From assembly GCA_038522945.1 (NCBI GenBank), contig JBCBJV010000006.1:124001-188000 (forward strand): a stretch of DNA of 64,000 nucleotides, given 5' to 3'. Both the position numbers and the translations under genes were made by a program. This DNA is from MED-G105 sp038522945 (GTDB taxonomy: Bacteria > Pseudomonadota > Alphaproteobacteria > Caulobacterales > Parvularculaceae). This document shows, piece by piece, positions 16,463 to 25,332 of this stretch (position 1 is the stretch's first letter; each line of letters begins with the position of its first letter). The notes below the pieces were generated by a model. The model had not been told where the DNA came from, searched no databases, and worked only from the letters and a program-made list of their open reading frames with translations.

Positions 16463-17893
16463 TTACTGAAGGGCGATCAAGTCGCCGGCTTCTGTCAGCA
16501 CAAAGACTTTTTCGTCAGCAACAATGGGAGAGACGACCGCGCCTTCGCCGAGCTTTTCGGTCTCAACGATTTCTCCAGTCTGAGCGGAAACCTTGGCAAT
16601 CTTGCCATCGGTCGAAACGAGGATGAGGTGATCGCCAGCGAGAACGGGTCCGGCCCAGGCGATCCGTCCCTTTTTCTTTTTCTCTTTCTTGTAGCGCTCC
16701 AACTGGGAAAGCCAGATAATGCCGCCGTCTTCCCGCGATATACAAACCAGCTCAGCGTCAACAGAAATCAAGAAGATATAGTCGCCAGCCACCCATGGCA
16801 TTTGCAAGCTAGCAATGGGCACTTCCCAGATCCGGCTGCCGGACCGGATATCAATCGCAGTTAGGCGCCCGGCATGGCTGACCACATAAACCAGTCCCCG
16901 GTCGATGACAGGGCTGCCCGCGATATCATTTAAAGACGCAAGCGAGGTCAGGTTGGCACTGCGCGACAGCGTATCGTTCCATACAGGCCGGCCGGTATTG
17001 GCCAAAAACGCAACGACTTCGCCGGACGAAAACGGAGCCACTACCAGGTCCCCCGCGGCCGCCGGGCTCGCCGACGACAAGATCCGGGCGTTTTCTTCAA
17101 ACGACTGGAAGCCCCATTGCTTCTCGCCCGTCTCCTGGTCAACTGCGATCAGTTCATTGGTGATCGTGACAGCATACACCAACCCACGATGGGCCGTTGG
17201 CGGCGTTCTGATTGGAGCGTCCGTTTCAAGCATCCAGAGCTGCTCGCCACTTTCCGCATTGATCGCGGCAAGGAAGCGAAAGCCCGAGGTGATAAAGATC
17301 CGTCCACTGTCGTAAGCGACACCGCCCCCGAACCCGAGTTGGGATTTTTTCTGACGTGACAGGATATCCCGTATGCGGAATTTTTCTTTAAACTCCGGGG
17401 CGAGCTCGCGCTCCCAGATCACATCCCCGCTTTCAATGTCGTAAGCTGATACGGTTGCCTCGGCGTCAGAAACATAAAGCCGTCCGTCGGCAACAACCGG
17501 CGGAGAGGTCAAACGGGCCCGCCGCGCTGACGCTTTGCCGATGTCGGTCTTCCAGACTTTTTCAAGCGCCACTTCAGAACTTAGGTGGTGGAGCGTGTGG
17601 TCAGCTTCGCCGCCTGGCTGCGGCCAGGAGAGGTTTTTGTACGACGGCGGAAGGTCGACAATCGTGCCGGCATAGCGCGGGTCCGCCGTCAGCGTTTCCT
17701 CAAACGCGAGGATCGAGATCCGATCATCGTCCTCTTCTTCTTTTTCAGCTTCTTCTTGGTCATCGTCATCATCCCCGCCAAATAGCCCGCCCACGGCCCC
17801 GATAGGCCCGGACGAGCAAGCAGTGAGGCCGGGCGCAAGCAAGAGCGCGAAAATCAAAACCAAATGCCGGAATGATAAAGGGATAAAAGGCAT
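16463..17893 (-). CDS. bamB: Outer-membrane assembly lipoprotein BamB
   Basis: BamB is the beta-propeller lipoprotein of the BAM complex, which inserts proteins in the outer membrane. The 476-residue product has a lipoprotein signal with lipobox LTAC (Cys26). A strongly acidic stretch (DDDDDQEEAEKEEEDDD) follows, then eight PQQ-type repeats such as GRLYVSDAEATVSAYDIESG and GLVYVVSHAGRLTAIDIRSG. The acidic insert is longer than usual. Its ATG overlaps the stop of the upstream TPR gene (TAATG), so the pair is translationally coupled. Confidence 0.92.
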   Translation of the reverse strand: MPFIPLSFRHLVLIFALLLAPGLTACSSGPIGAVGGLFGGDDDDDQEEAEKEEEDDDRISILAFEETLTADPRYAGTIVDLPPSYKNLSWPQPGGEADHTLHHLSSEVALEKVWKTDIGKASARRARLTSPPVVADGRLYVSDAEATVSAYDIESGDVIWERELAPEFKEKFRIRDILSRQKKSQLGFGGGVAYDSGRIFITSGFRFLAAINAESGEQLWMLETDAPIRTPPTAHRGLVYAVTITNELIAVDQETGEKQWGFQSFEENARILSSASPAAAGDLVVAPFSSGEVVAFLANTGRPVWNDTLSRSANLTSLASLNDIAGSPVIDRGLVYVVSHAGRLTAIDIRSGSRIWEVPIASLQMPWVAGDYIFLISVDAELVCISREDGGIIWLSQLERYKKEKKKKGRIAWAGPVLAGDHLILVSTDGKIAKVSAQTGEIVETEKLGEGAVVSPIVADEKVFVLTEAGDLIALQ

Positions 17894-18978
17894 TACTCGT
17901 CACCTTCCTCAGGAACTTCAGCGGTGTCCGCAGATTGGTCATCTTCACTTGTCGCAGACTCGCTTTTCTCTGGCTCACTTGTCTCTGGCTCACTTGCCTG
18001 GGGACCGGCGTCGCTATCTGCGTCAGCGTTCGTATTAGTCTTGTTATCGGCAGGCACCGCAGCGTCCGCTGCTCCTGCTGTATCGCCTGCTGATCCGTCA
18101 CTTTCAACCGCAGCATTGTCAGCGCCCAGCGTAATAGATGATGACGCATCTCCGTCTCCATTAGCCCCTCCATTGGCTCCTGGCGCCTCTTCGCTGACGG
18201 TGCCGTCATCTGCTTGCTGTCCCTGAAGGAAGTCGCCGAGCCCACCGCCACTTTGCTCAAGGGCGTTCATAATGGAATCTACCGCGGTTCGGCCCGGACC
18301 GACTGGCGGGGCGATGTCGATGCCGGATTTTGCTGTCAGCGCTTGAGCCAGAAACTCTTCCGCTCGCGCTCGGAGAGCCGGGGGCGTCGCTGTCGAGACC
18401 AGGAGGCTTTGAAACTGAGCGCTCGCGTTTTCAAAGTCGCCTGCCTTCAGGGCGGCAAGGCCTAAAATCTCGCGGGCATAGGCACCGTAAGCCCCGTCGA
18501 GACTTTCCAGAGAGCCGACATCGTCGATGACCGCACTGCGATCCATGTCGAGTGCCAGATAGCCGGCACGCAAGCGCGCCAGATTAATGACCGCCTCAGG
18601 CAGCGCCCGGTTGCCATAGATTGCCTGATAGGCCGCACGTGCTTTGCCGGGTTCGTCCTCGCGCGCATAAGCTGAGGCCAGTTGGAACCTTGCGAGCGCC
18701 TCATACCCCGTCGGCGCTTCGTCGGCATAAAGCTCGACAGCGGCGATCGCATCGTCGGGAGATTCCTCGATTGTTTTGGTCAATTCCTGGAACGACCGCG
18801 CGCCTTTTTCACGCGCCGCATTCTGTTGGCTGGTGAAAATCTGGTTGCCTGCCACAAAGGCGACGACCAGCGCACCGAGCCCTAGCAGCCACGGGCCACG
18901 TTTCTCGATGTCACGCCAAAGGTTTTCTTCGGCAAGGTCCTGATCCACCTCGCGAAAAATGGTTTCGTCATTCGCCAC
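17893..18978 (-). CDS. YfgM-like TPR membrane protein
   Basis: A 361-residue protein that resembles YfgM, which is a SecYEG-associated periplasmic chaperone partner. There is a cytoplasmic N-terminus (MANDETIFREVDQDLAEENLW), one transmembrane helix at about residues 30-50, and a TPR_21-like helical domain to about residue 220. The last 110 residues are low-complexity and rich in Ser, Asp, Glu and Ala (EPETSEPEKSESATSEDD), an extension not found in E. coli YfgM. The gene overlaps bamB and is upstream of it, as in the yfgM-bamB-der cluster of gammaproteobacteria. Confidence 0.8.
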   Translation of the reverse strand: MANDETIFREVDQDLAEENLWRDIEKRGPWLLGLGALVVAFVAGNQIFTSQQNAAREKGARSFQELTKTIEESPDDAIAAVELYADEAPTGYEALARFQLASAYAREDEPGKARAAYQAIYGNRALPEAVINLARLRAGYLALDMDRSAVIDDVGSLESLDGAYGAYAREILGLAALKAGDFENASAQFQSLLVSTATPPALRARAEEFLAQALTAKSGIDIAPPVGPGRTAVDSIMNALEQSGGGLGDFLQGQQADDGTVSEEAPGANGGANGDGDASSSITLGADNAAVESDGSAGDTAGAADAAVPADNKTNTNADADSDAGPQASEPETSEPEKSESATSEDDQSADTAEVPEEGDE

Positions 18979-19157
18979 GGTTCGTTTGGCCTCTCTTCGG
19001 GAAATCCGGGGGTCGCATGAACGCCTGAGGACATTCTACTGTCAATCAAGCCGTTTTCATGACCAAGTCTTAGTGAGTGCACGCTTTTAGTCGGAGTTTT
19101 CCGCGCGCGCAATGCGAAGCATAAGCCGACTTCAGGCCAACGCTTTCCGGTCGCAAT

Positions 19158-20057
19158 CTATTGAGCTTTTTTGCCAGACACGGGATCAGCTTTATCGTCG
19201 GCAGCGCCTGATCGCTTCGCTGCCTTAGGCTCCAAATGATAGAGCTGAGCGGGGGCCGGGAAGCGTCGTTCCCGTACTTCCTCGGCATAGGTACTGACCG
19301 CATCGTTGATCAGGGAGCGCACAGCACCGTAACGCTTGACGAATTTCGGCGTCCAATCAAATAGGCCGAGCATATCTTGCGTGACGAGAATTTGCCCATC
19401 GCAGGCAGCTGAAGCGCCAATGCCGATGGCCGGGACATCGATTTCTGCGGTGATCTCCCGGGCAAGGTCTTCTGCGACCCCCTCCACCACCACAGCAAAG
19501 GCGCCGGCGTCCGCAGTCGCGCGCGCCTCACGCAAAATTTCCTCCCTCTCCGTCTCAGTCTTTCCTTTTGCTCTGAACCCCCCGGTCACGTTCACCGCCT
19601 GGGGTCGCAAGCCTACATGCCCCATCACTGGCACGCCCCGCTCCACCAGAAACCGCACCGTCGCAGCAGCGTATTGGCCACTTTCGATTTTGACGGCCTG
19701 GGCGCCCGTTTCGCGCAAAATCCGTGAGCCGTTTTCGAACGCTTGTTCCGGCGAGGCCTCATAACTCCCAAAGGGCATATCAACCACGACTAACGCCTTT
19801 GACGCCCCCCGCATCACAGCCTGGCCGTGCATGATCATCATCTCTACGGTCACTCCAACAGTGGAGGGCAATCCGTGCACGACCATTCCCACAGAATCCC
19901 CCACAAGCAGGAGATCACAATGCTGATCAAGAATGCCCGCCGTGGGCGCATCATAGGCGGTCAAACAGACAATCGGCGTCCGGCCTTTGCGCGCTTGAAT
20001 ATCTGTGGTCGTTACCCGTCGGATCTGGTTTTGTTGACTGGACATGGCCGTAGGCAT
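19158..20057 (-). CDS. panB: 3-methyl-2-oxobutanoate hydroxymethyltransferase
   Basis: PanB transfers a hydroxymethyl group from methylenetetrahydrofolate to ketoisovalerate, the first step of pantothenate synthesis. The 299-residue product has the family motifs CLTAYDAPTAGILD, LLVGDSVGMVVHG, MIMHGQAVMRGA, VKIESG, VPVMGHVGLRPQ and IGIGASAACDGQILV. The start is ambiguous: ATG codons at 20057 and 20045 are both in frame. The C-terminus is extended by a basic Lys-rich tail (PKAAKRSGAADDKAD). It is not next to panC in this window. Confidence 0.97.
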   Translation of the reverse strand: MPTAMSSQQNQIRRVTTTDIQARKGRTPIVCLTAYDAPTAGILDQHCDLLLVGDSVGMVVHGLPSTVGVTVEMMIMHGQAVMRGASKALVVVDMPFGSYEASPEQAFENGSRILRETGAQAVKIESGQYAAATVRFLVERGVPVMGHVGLRPQAVNVTGGFRAKGKTETEREEILREARATADAGAFAVVVEGVAEDLAREITAEIDVPAIGIGASAACDGQILVTQDMLGLFDWTPKFVKRYGAVRSLINDAVSTYAEEVRERRFPAPAQLYHLEPKAAKRSGAADDKADPVSGKKAQ

Positions 20058-20202
20058 TTCCTTGCATTTAAACTACTTAACACCGCCTGTAGCACATGGG
20101 ATGTAGGAGGACAAAATGAGCCGACAAATGCCTTAGGAGTGGTGCCACCAGCGCGAATGGCTATTCTCCTATTTTGGCCTATCAACCAATTGGAGCACTC
20201 CG

Positions 20203-20802
20203 ATGACTTTGACCTCTGCCCGCAACGGCGAAATGTTTAGCGCAGCACGTCACAAAATGGCCTGGCTCGTCAGGCGTGGATTTGCGATTTTTGCCTTACT
20301 GGCCACTGTGAGCTGCGCAAGCCAACCAAGTTATCGATCAGCTGAAGTACCGCTGGAGACCGTCGAGGCGGTCGACTTGGATCGATATCTTGGCAAGTGG
20401 TACGAGATCGCTCGCTTCCCGAACCGCTTTGAGAAGGACTGCGAAGGCGTCACTGCGGAGTACGCCCGCCGTCAAGATGGCCTCATCACTGTGACGAACA
20501 CCTGCCGCAAGAATACCCCAGATGGACCGGAAGAGGTAGCAAAGGGGCGTGCCCGAATTGTCAATGCCGAGACCAATGCGGAGCTGAAGGTCAGCTTCTT
20601 TGGACCGTTCTGGGGGGACTACTGGATCATCCACTTGGAAGAAGATTATTCAGTGGCAATCGTCAGTGAACCGAAGGGACGGTATCTCTGGATCTTGTCG
20701 CGAACCCCAACTCTTCCCGAGAGCCAACTCAAATTCCTTACCGAAAAAATCAAAGCCGATGGTTTCGATACAGACGCACTGTATTTCACGCGCCACAACT
20801 GA
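20203..20802 (+). CDS. Outer-membrane lipocalin (Blc-like lipoprotein)
   Basis: A 199-residue bacterial lipocalin that probably binds lipids at the outer membrane. The N-terminus carries a signal sequence ending in the lipobox TVSC before ASQPSY. The lipocalin signature GKWYEIARFPNRFEKDC follows, with the later YVAVIVSEPKGRYLWILSR-type motif YSVAIVSEPKGRYLWILSR. The start at 20203 has GGAG upstream; a start at the internal ATG near 20257 would also leave a complete signal peptide. It is divergent from panB. Confidence 0.9.
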   Translation: MTLTSARNGEMFSAARHKMAWLVRRGFAIFALLATVSCASQPSYRSAEVPLETVEAVDLDRYLGKWYEIARFPNRFEKDCEGVTAEYARRQDGLITVTNTCRKNTPDGPEEVAKGRARIVNAETNAELKVSFFGPFWGDYWIIHLEEDYSVAIVSEPKGRYLWILSRTPTLPESQLKFLTEKIKADGFDTDALYFTRHN

Positions 20803-20845
20803 CTAAGGTGTGCGGCGGCCTTAAGACCTGCACCGCCCCTAAAAG

Positions 20846-21424
20846 TTAGCGCAAAGCAACGCCAGCAATGATCGGATGAAGGTAGAAGTAAACCCCTGCC
20901 CAGGCGACTGCCCCCGCACCCACTGCCACTAAATCGTTCATCACAGACCCTGCGGCCCGGGTAGGCGCCCCTCGCCGTTTCGCCGCGATGCGCGCAAGAA
21001 CGGCATACCCTAAGAAACTACCGAACAGGATTATGGAACGCACGTCGCCATTCACAAGCAGGTGCGAGAACGCCCAAACTTTGACGCCGGCAAGCATTGG
21101 ATGCTTTGCGCGGGCGGCAATCTGACCTGCCGGAAGGTATGCTGCCGCCAACAACACAAAGGCGATCAGCGTCAGAAGATAAGTGACGTGTCTCAACCAA
21201 TATGGGCTCGTGTAAAGGACCGTCGGATCCGCACTGGGCCAGCCCCTAATGATCAAAACAAAGCCTATCAGAGCGATGACAGAGTAAAGCCCCTTATAGC
21301 CGCCCTCCCCGAGTTTTGAGAGCGCACCTTCCCGCCCGCCACGGGCAAATGAGGTAAACACATGAGTACCAAAGAAAATAATCAGCCCGAGGAGAAATAA
21401 AATCATCGTGCTAAGCGCCTTCAA
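20846..21424 (-). CDS. NnrU-family membrane protein
   Basis: A 192-residue membrane protein with five to six helices that matches the NnrU family, named for a denitrification locus but of unclear function. The characteristic motifs are FFGTHVFTSF near the N-terminus, and KHPMLAGVKVWAFSHLLVNGD, where the conserved His residues sit in helices. The C-terminal helix is GAGAVAWAGVYFYLHPIIAGV. It overlaps the 3' end of apt by 14 bases. An in-frame ATG at 21406 is an alternative start. Confidence 0.85.
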   Translation of the reverse strand: MKALSTMILFLLGLIIFFGTHVFTSFARGGREGALSKLGEGGYKGLYSVIALIGFVLIIRGWPSADPTVLYTSPYWLRHVTYLLTLIAFVLLAAAYLPAGQIAARAKHPMLAGVKVWAFSHLLVNGDVRSIILFGSFLGYAVLARIAAKRRGAPTRAAGSVMNDLVAVGAGAVAWAGVYFYLHPIIAGVALR

Positions 21425-21938
21425 ATTCGACGAGGGAGACGACCGATTTTCCTAGATCCCGCAGCTTCTGCGCGCCTCCAAGCTCAGGCAGATCCACTAC
21501 AAATGAACAGAGCATGATTTCCCCGCCTGCTCTCTCGATCAGGTTAATAGCTGCGATCGCCGTCCCACCTGTTGCGATTAAGTCATCCACGAGCAGCAAT
21601 CGCTCGCCTTTTTCGATGGCATCAACATGGACCTCGACTTCGTCAACGCCGTATTCAAGCTCATAGCTCTCTGAGATGGTCTTGAAGGGAAGCTTGCCCT
21701 TCTTACGGATCGGCACAAACCCGACTGACAACTGATGGGCAATAGCACCGCCTAGAATGAAACCTCGCGCTTCAATTCCGGCCACCTTGTCGATCTTCGC
21801 ACCGGCAAGCGGCTGGACCAATTCATCGATAGCCCGGCGAAACGCGCGCGCGTCGGTTAGCAGCGTTGTGATATCACGGAAGATAATACCCGGCTTAGGG
21901 TAATCCGGGATCGCCCGGATGGCGTCTTTCAAATCCAT
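21411..21938 (-). CDS. apt: Adenine phosphoribosyltransferase
   Basis: Apt salvages adenine to AMP with PRPP. I start at the ATG at 21938 (MDLKDAIRAIPDYPKPGI), giving 175 residues; an upstream TTG adds six residues but lies inside the hairpin. Motifs are FRDITTLL, GIEARGFILGGAIA, and the PRPP loop LLVDDLIATGGTA. The ribosome binding site AAGGA lies 10 bases before the ATG and falls in the 3' arm of a perfect 12-bp inverted repeat, so its translation may be regulated by structure. Confidence 0.96.
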   Translation of the reverse strand: MDLKDAIRAIPDYPKPGIIFRDITTLLTDARAFRRAIDELVQPLAGAKIDKVAGIEARGFILGGAIAHQLSVGFVPIRKKGKLPFKTISESYELEYGVDEVEVHVDAIEKGERLLLVDDLIATGGTAIAAINLIERAGGEIMLCSFVVDLPELGGAQKLRDLGKSVVSLVEFEGA

Positions 21939-21942
21939 GCAG

Positions 21943-21977
21943 AAAGGGTCCTTCAAGCGTTACGCGAAGGACCCTTT
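21943..21977 (-). promoter_or_regulatory. Hairpin covering the apt ribosome binding site
   Basis: AAAGGGTCCTTC (21943-21954) and GAAGGACCCTTT (21966-21977) form a perfect 12-bp inverted repeat with an 11-base spacer that can add a further GCG/CGC pairing. On the apt transcript the 3' arm holds AAGGA, the likely Shine-Dalgarno sequence, and ends 4 bases before the ATG. It may also act as a terminator for the upstream gene at 22013-23500, although it has only a TTT tail. Confidence 0.6.
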
Positions 21978-22012
21978 ATCATTCATTGGCGCAGTGCAAC
22001 AAGCGCTGCAGG

Positions 22013-23500
22013 TCATTTTGAAAGGGCGAGCTCGGTCAAGTTATCGGCGATCTGGTCGAACGCATCGACAAGCTTGTCGGCATTTGACGCGTTGAAATAG
22101 TGGTCTGTTGACGTCGCGCAGTCTTCGAGAAGTGTTTTAATTGTCGGGTCTGTGACTTCGAAAGCAATTGAGTAGACCTCAATGTCATCGTCTTTGGCCT
22201 CATCGCAGGTTTCGTCGAAAATCTTGTCCGCGTCGACGCCGTTGTCATTATAGTTATGGGTTGGATAATCGGCTGATTTCGTGTTCGCTCCATCGGACAT
22301 CACAATCAAGACTTTGAGGCCACCTTCGTTCTCCACGTCTTCATATGATGCACCCTCATTAAACGGCGCTCCTGGGGTAAGCAAACGGTACGCCCAGCTT
22401 AGCCCTGTGGGGATGTATGTCGAACTCCCCTGCACTGCCATTGCATCTAGTGCATTTGTCACTGTCGTCTTACTGTCAGTGAGCGGTGTCAGCTCTTGAG
22501 TACAATCGGTATTCATCAGTCCAGGCACGCGCCGTGATCCATAATCGCCGTCTTCTACATTGTAAGGATGATTTCTGGATCCGACGCACCCTCTCCAGGT
22601 GGAGCTCGATGATCTGTTTTCATCCTTGCACGTTTCGACCGGATCACCGTTGTCGACATCACACGAACGGCGGTTGCAAGTACTTGTTGTCGTAATTCCA
22701 TCTCGCGTGGAAGAACAGGGTTCGGTCCATGATCGGCAATTGGATTCTGTTCTGTCCGGATAGGATGTCCGACAAACATTCGGCTCCACCCACGACCTGT
22801 GTTCATCAGCCGGAACGTCGATCCAACTTTCGTTGCGTCGAGAAAGACCCACATTTACATATTGAGAGAAAGGAACAACGCCAACTTTCGTGGTATTGTC
22901 AGTGTCTTTCATAACTCTGTCGACAAGGTTTTTCGAGGCTGTTTTAAGTGTCGTGAGTTTTGAACCAGTCATGGAGTAGGTATTGTCGAGAGCCATCGCA
23001 ATTTCAAGAATGCGTGGCGGTGCAGCTTTGGCTTCAGCATAGATGTCGATTGGCATTGTATCACGGCCCACGACACTCAGAATTTTCGTGTTGATTGCAC
23101 CATCAATGTCGATCGAGAAAATCTCATTCGTCTCATCATAATTAAATTTTACTTGATTTATATCGATGTCAGTCAGTGTCGAAGTGTTTCCATCGAACAC
23201 CTTTTTAGCAATCGCCTGAGCCGCCTCAGTCGACAACTTATCGTCCATGGCTTTTGCGCGCGACGCTGCAAGCAGAGCTGCATCGGCTGCTTCGGAGATC
23301 TGACCTCGGACATTGTTGCTGTAGGTAAGATCGAATGCCATCCCTGCCGCAGCCAACATCGGCATTAGAATGATGGCGAACATCATGGCGATGTTACCGC
23401 TGCGATTTAAAGCGAATTGTTGTAAGTTCAGTTGCCAGGTCATGTTCAATCCAGTCCCGTCCTGTGACGTTTCCGAATTGTCATGCATTCTTCGTTCCAT
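22013..23500 (-). CDS. TadG-like protein with von Willebrand A domain
   Basis: A 495-residue protein with one N-terminal transmembrane helix (about residues 36-56) in the TadE/TadG-type context RSGNIAMMFAIILMPMLAAAG. A von Willebrand A domain begins near 165, with the metal site DNTYS at 172-176 (a Thr replaces the usual first Ser), and VLIVMSDGANT later. Between them is a Cys-rich insert at about 243-333 with eight Cys (243, 255, 262, 275, 280, 291, 305, 333). Such proteins act in tight adherence pili or at the cell surface. No tad genes are adjacent, so its role is unassigned. Confidence 0.8.
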   Translation of the reverse strand: MERRMHDNSETSQDGTGLNMTWQLNLQQFALNRSGNIAMMFAIILMPMLAAAGMAFDLTYSNNVRGQISEAADAALLAASRAKAMDDKLSTEAAQAIAKKVFDGNTSTLTDIDINQVKFNYDETNEIFSIDIDGAINTKILSVVGRDTMPIDIYAEAKAAPPRILEIAMALDNTYSMTGSKLTTLKTASKNLVDRVMKDTDNTTKVGVVPFSQYVNVGLSRRNESWIDVPADEHRSWVEPNVCRTSYPDRTESNCRSWTEPCSSTRDGITTTSTCNRRSCDVDNGDPVETCKDENRSSSSTWRGCVGSRNHPYNVEDGDYGSRRVPGLMNTDCTQELTPLTDSKTTVTNALDAMAVQGSSTYIPTGLSWAYRLLTPGAPFNEGASYEDVENEGGLKVLIVMSDGANTKSADYPTHNYNDNGVDADKIFDETCDEAKDDDIEVYSIAFEVTDPTIKTLLEDCATSTDHYFNASNADKLVDAFDQIADNLTELALSK

Positions 23501-23816
23501 TGTATTCTCACTGGAATAGGATCCAAAAACGTGTCATTTTGAACGCACTGGCTTCATGCCTCGTTAGGAATACAGAACGATTGTTGACAAAATCTTAGAG
23601 TCTTTCTAACGACCCCCCATCTTGCACAGCGCGCGCGGGTATGCCGTAAGACGTCGCTGCAAATGTGCAGGATTACAAAAGTTAACGTATCGCTAACCAA
23701 AAATTGTCATCGCAGTACGTTACATTTTCACTGATCAGGCAGAGATCTGCGTTGGACTCGGCCTCAAAATTGAAACCGATCCCCAGCAAGTTGCTGTAAA
23801 TAGAGACCATCAAGCC
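23501..23816. other. Divergent intergenic region with a CtrA-like box
   Basis: A 316-base gap between the leftward TadG-like gene and the rightward helicase gene, with no convincing gene. At 23682-23696 it holds TTAA-CGTATCG-CTAA, one mismatch from the Caulobacter CtrA consensus TTAA-N7-TTAA. That is 120 bases before the helicase start and 180 before the TadG-like start. Function is inference. Confidence 0.35.
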
Positions 23817-25217
23817 ATGACGTTTGACGCGCTCGGCCTTGAGCCGAACATCCTTCGGGCATTGTCCGAAGCCGGATACACTGAACCTACGCCAATTCAG
23901 GAGGGGGCAATCCCCGAGGCGATCAAAGGGCGGGATGTCCTGGGCATCGCCCAAACAGGGACCGGGAAAACCGCGTCATTCACCCTGCCGATGATCCATC
24001 GCCTTTCTAAAGGTCGTGCCCGCGCAAGGATGCCGCGGTCGCTTGTTCTCTGCCCTACCCGCGAGCTCGCCGCGCAGGTTGCCGACAACTTTGAAAAATA
24101 TGGAAAGTACCACAAGCTTTCCATGGCGTTGCTTATTGGCGGTGTTTCATTCGGGGATCAGGATGCAAAGCTCACCCGCGGCGTAGATGTTCTAATCGCA
24201 ACACCGGGCAGGCTTTTGGATCATTTTGAGCGAGGCCGACTTCTTCTAACCGGGATTGAGGTCATGGTCGTCGATGAAGCGGACCGCATGCTCGATATGG
24301 GCTTTATTCCCGATATCGAACGCATTTTCCGATTAACCCCTATGACCCGGCAAACCCTTTTCTTTTCCGCGACTATGCCTCCGGAAATTCAAAAACTGAC
24401 AGACCAATTTCTCGGCGACCCCGCGCGCGTCGAAGTTGCCAAGCCAGCGACGGCAGCAGCCACGATTACCCAAAAAATTATTTCTCTCTCATCCAAAGAC
24501 GACAGCCTCAAGCGTATTGTCCTGCGTCGTCTCTTGAATAGTAATGACGCGATCAAGAACGGCATCATCTTCTGTAACCGCAAAACGACTGTCGATATCG
24601 TCGCGAAGTCACTTCAGAAACATGATTTCAACGCAAGGCCGATCCACGGGGACCTCGCCCAGGCGTTCCGTATGGAAACGCTGGAAAAATTTCGGGATGG
24701 CGAGGTTAAGTTTCTGGTCGCCTCCGACGTGGCAGCACGAGGGCTCGATATCCCCGACGTGACCCATGTGTTCAATTTCGACGTTCCGATCCACGCGGAT
24801 GATTATGTCCACCGCATTGGCAGGACAGGCCGTGCTGGCCGCGAAGGCGCCGCCTTTATGCTGGTGACACCCGCTGACGAGCGCGCCTACCAGGCAATTT
24901 TGTCGAACATTGGCGAGGACAGTCTCACACAACACGAAGATGAAGCGATGATGAACGAGGCCCAGGACGAGTTTAAATCACGCGACCAACGTCGGCCGTC
25001 CCGAGGTGGGCGCCGAAACGAAGCGCGAAACGAAACCCGCGACGAAGATCGGTCCCGAAACAACTGTCGCCGCCGCGACGATCAAGAAAGGCCACGCCGC
25101 CAAAGCCGCAAATCTGACAATCATGGCCGCGGCGATAGCAAGCATGGTTCCCAAGAACGCCCAGCCTCTGACGTAACTGGCTTTGGCGAGGACGTGCCGG
25201 CATTCATGTTGCGTTAA
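23817..25217 (+). CDS. DEAD-box RNA helicase, RhlE-like
   Basis: A 466-residue ATP-dependent RNA helicase. Motifs in order: Q motif TPIQ, Walker A AQTGTGKT at 45-52, PTRELA at about 80, TPGR, DEAD at 153-156, SAT at 184-186, ARGLDIP, and HRIGRTGR near 330. The C-terminal tail from about residue 380 is a low-complexity region rich in Arg, Asp, Glu and Asn (RRNEARNETRDEDRSRNN), as in RhlE/CsdA-type proteins, and probably binds RNA non-specifically. It is preceded by a long AT-rich leader. Confidence 0.93.
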   Translation: MTFDALGLEPNILRALSEAGYTEPTPIQEGAIPEAIKGRDVLGIAQTGTGKTASFTLPMIHRLSKGRARARMPRSLVLCPTRELAAQVADNFEKYGKYHKLSMALLIGGVSFGDQDAKLTRGVDVLIATPGRLLDHFERGRLLLTGIEVMVVDEADRMLDMGFIPDIERIFRLTPMTRQTLFFSATMPPEIQKLTDQFLGDPARVEVAKPATAAATITQKIISLSSKDDSLKRIVLRRLLNSNDAIKNGIIFCNRKTTVDIVAKSLQKHDFNARPIHGDLAQAFRMETLEKFRDGEVKFLVASDVAARGLDIPDVTHVFNFDVPIHADDYVHRIGRTGRAGREGAAFMLVTPADERAYQAILSNIGEDSLTQHEDEAMMNEAQDEFKSRDQRRPSRGGRRNEARNETRDEDRSRNNCRRRDDQERPRRQSRKSDNHGRGDSKHGSQERPASDVTGFGEDVPAFMLR

Positions 25218-25233
25218 CATCTTGTCTCTGTCC

Positions 25234-25253
25234 GCGACGAGAATTCTCATCGC
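25234..25253. terminator. Possible hairpin after the helicase gene
   Basis: GCGACGAG and CTCATCGC pair around an AATT loop with a single C-A mismatch, 17 bases after the helicase stop. A CTTTT run follows about 11 bases later, so it is a weak terminator candidate only. Confidence 0.3.
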
Positions 25254-25332
25254 TTAGCGGTTCTTTTACGCCCGTTGTCTTAAAACAAGCCCGTAACGGC
25301 ACGGCCTGCCGCGGACCAAGCTCACCGGGGAC

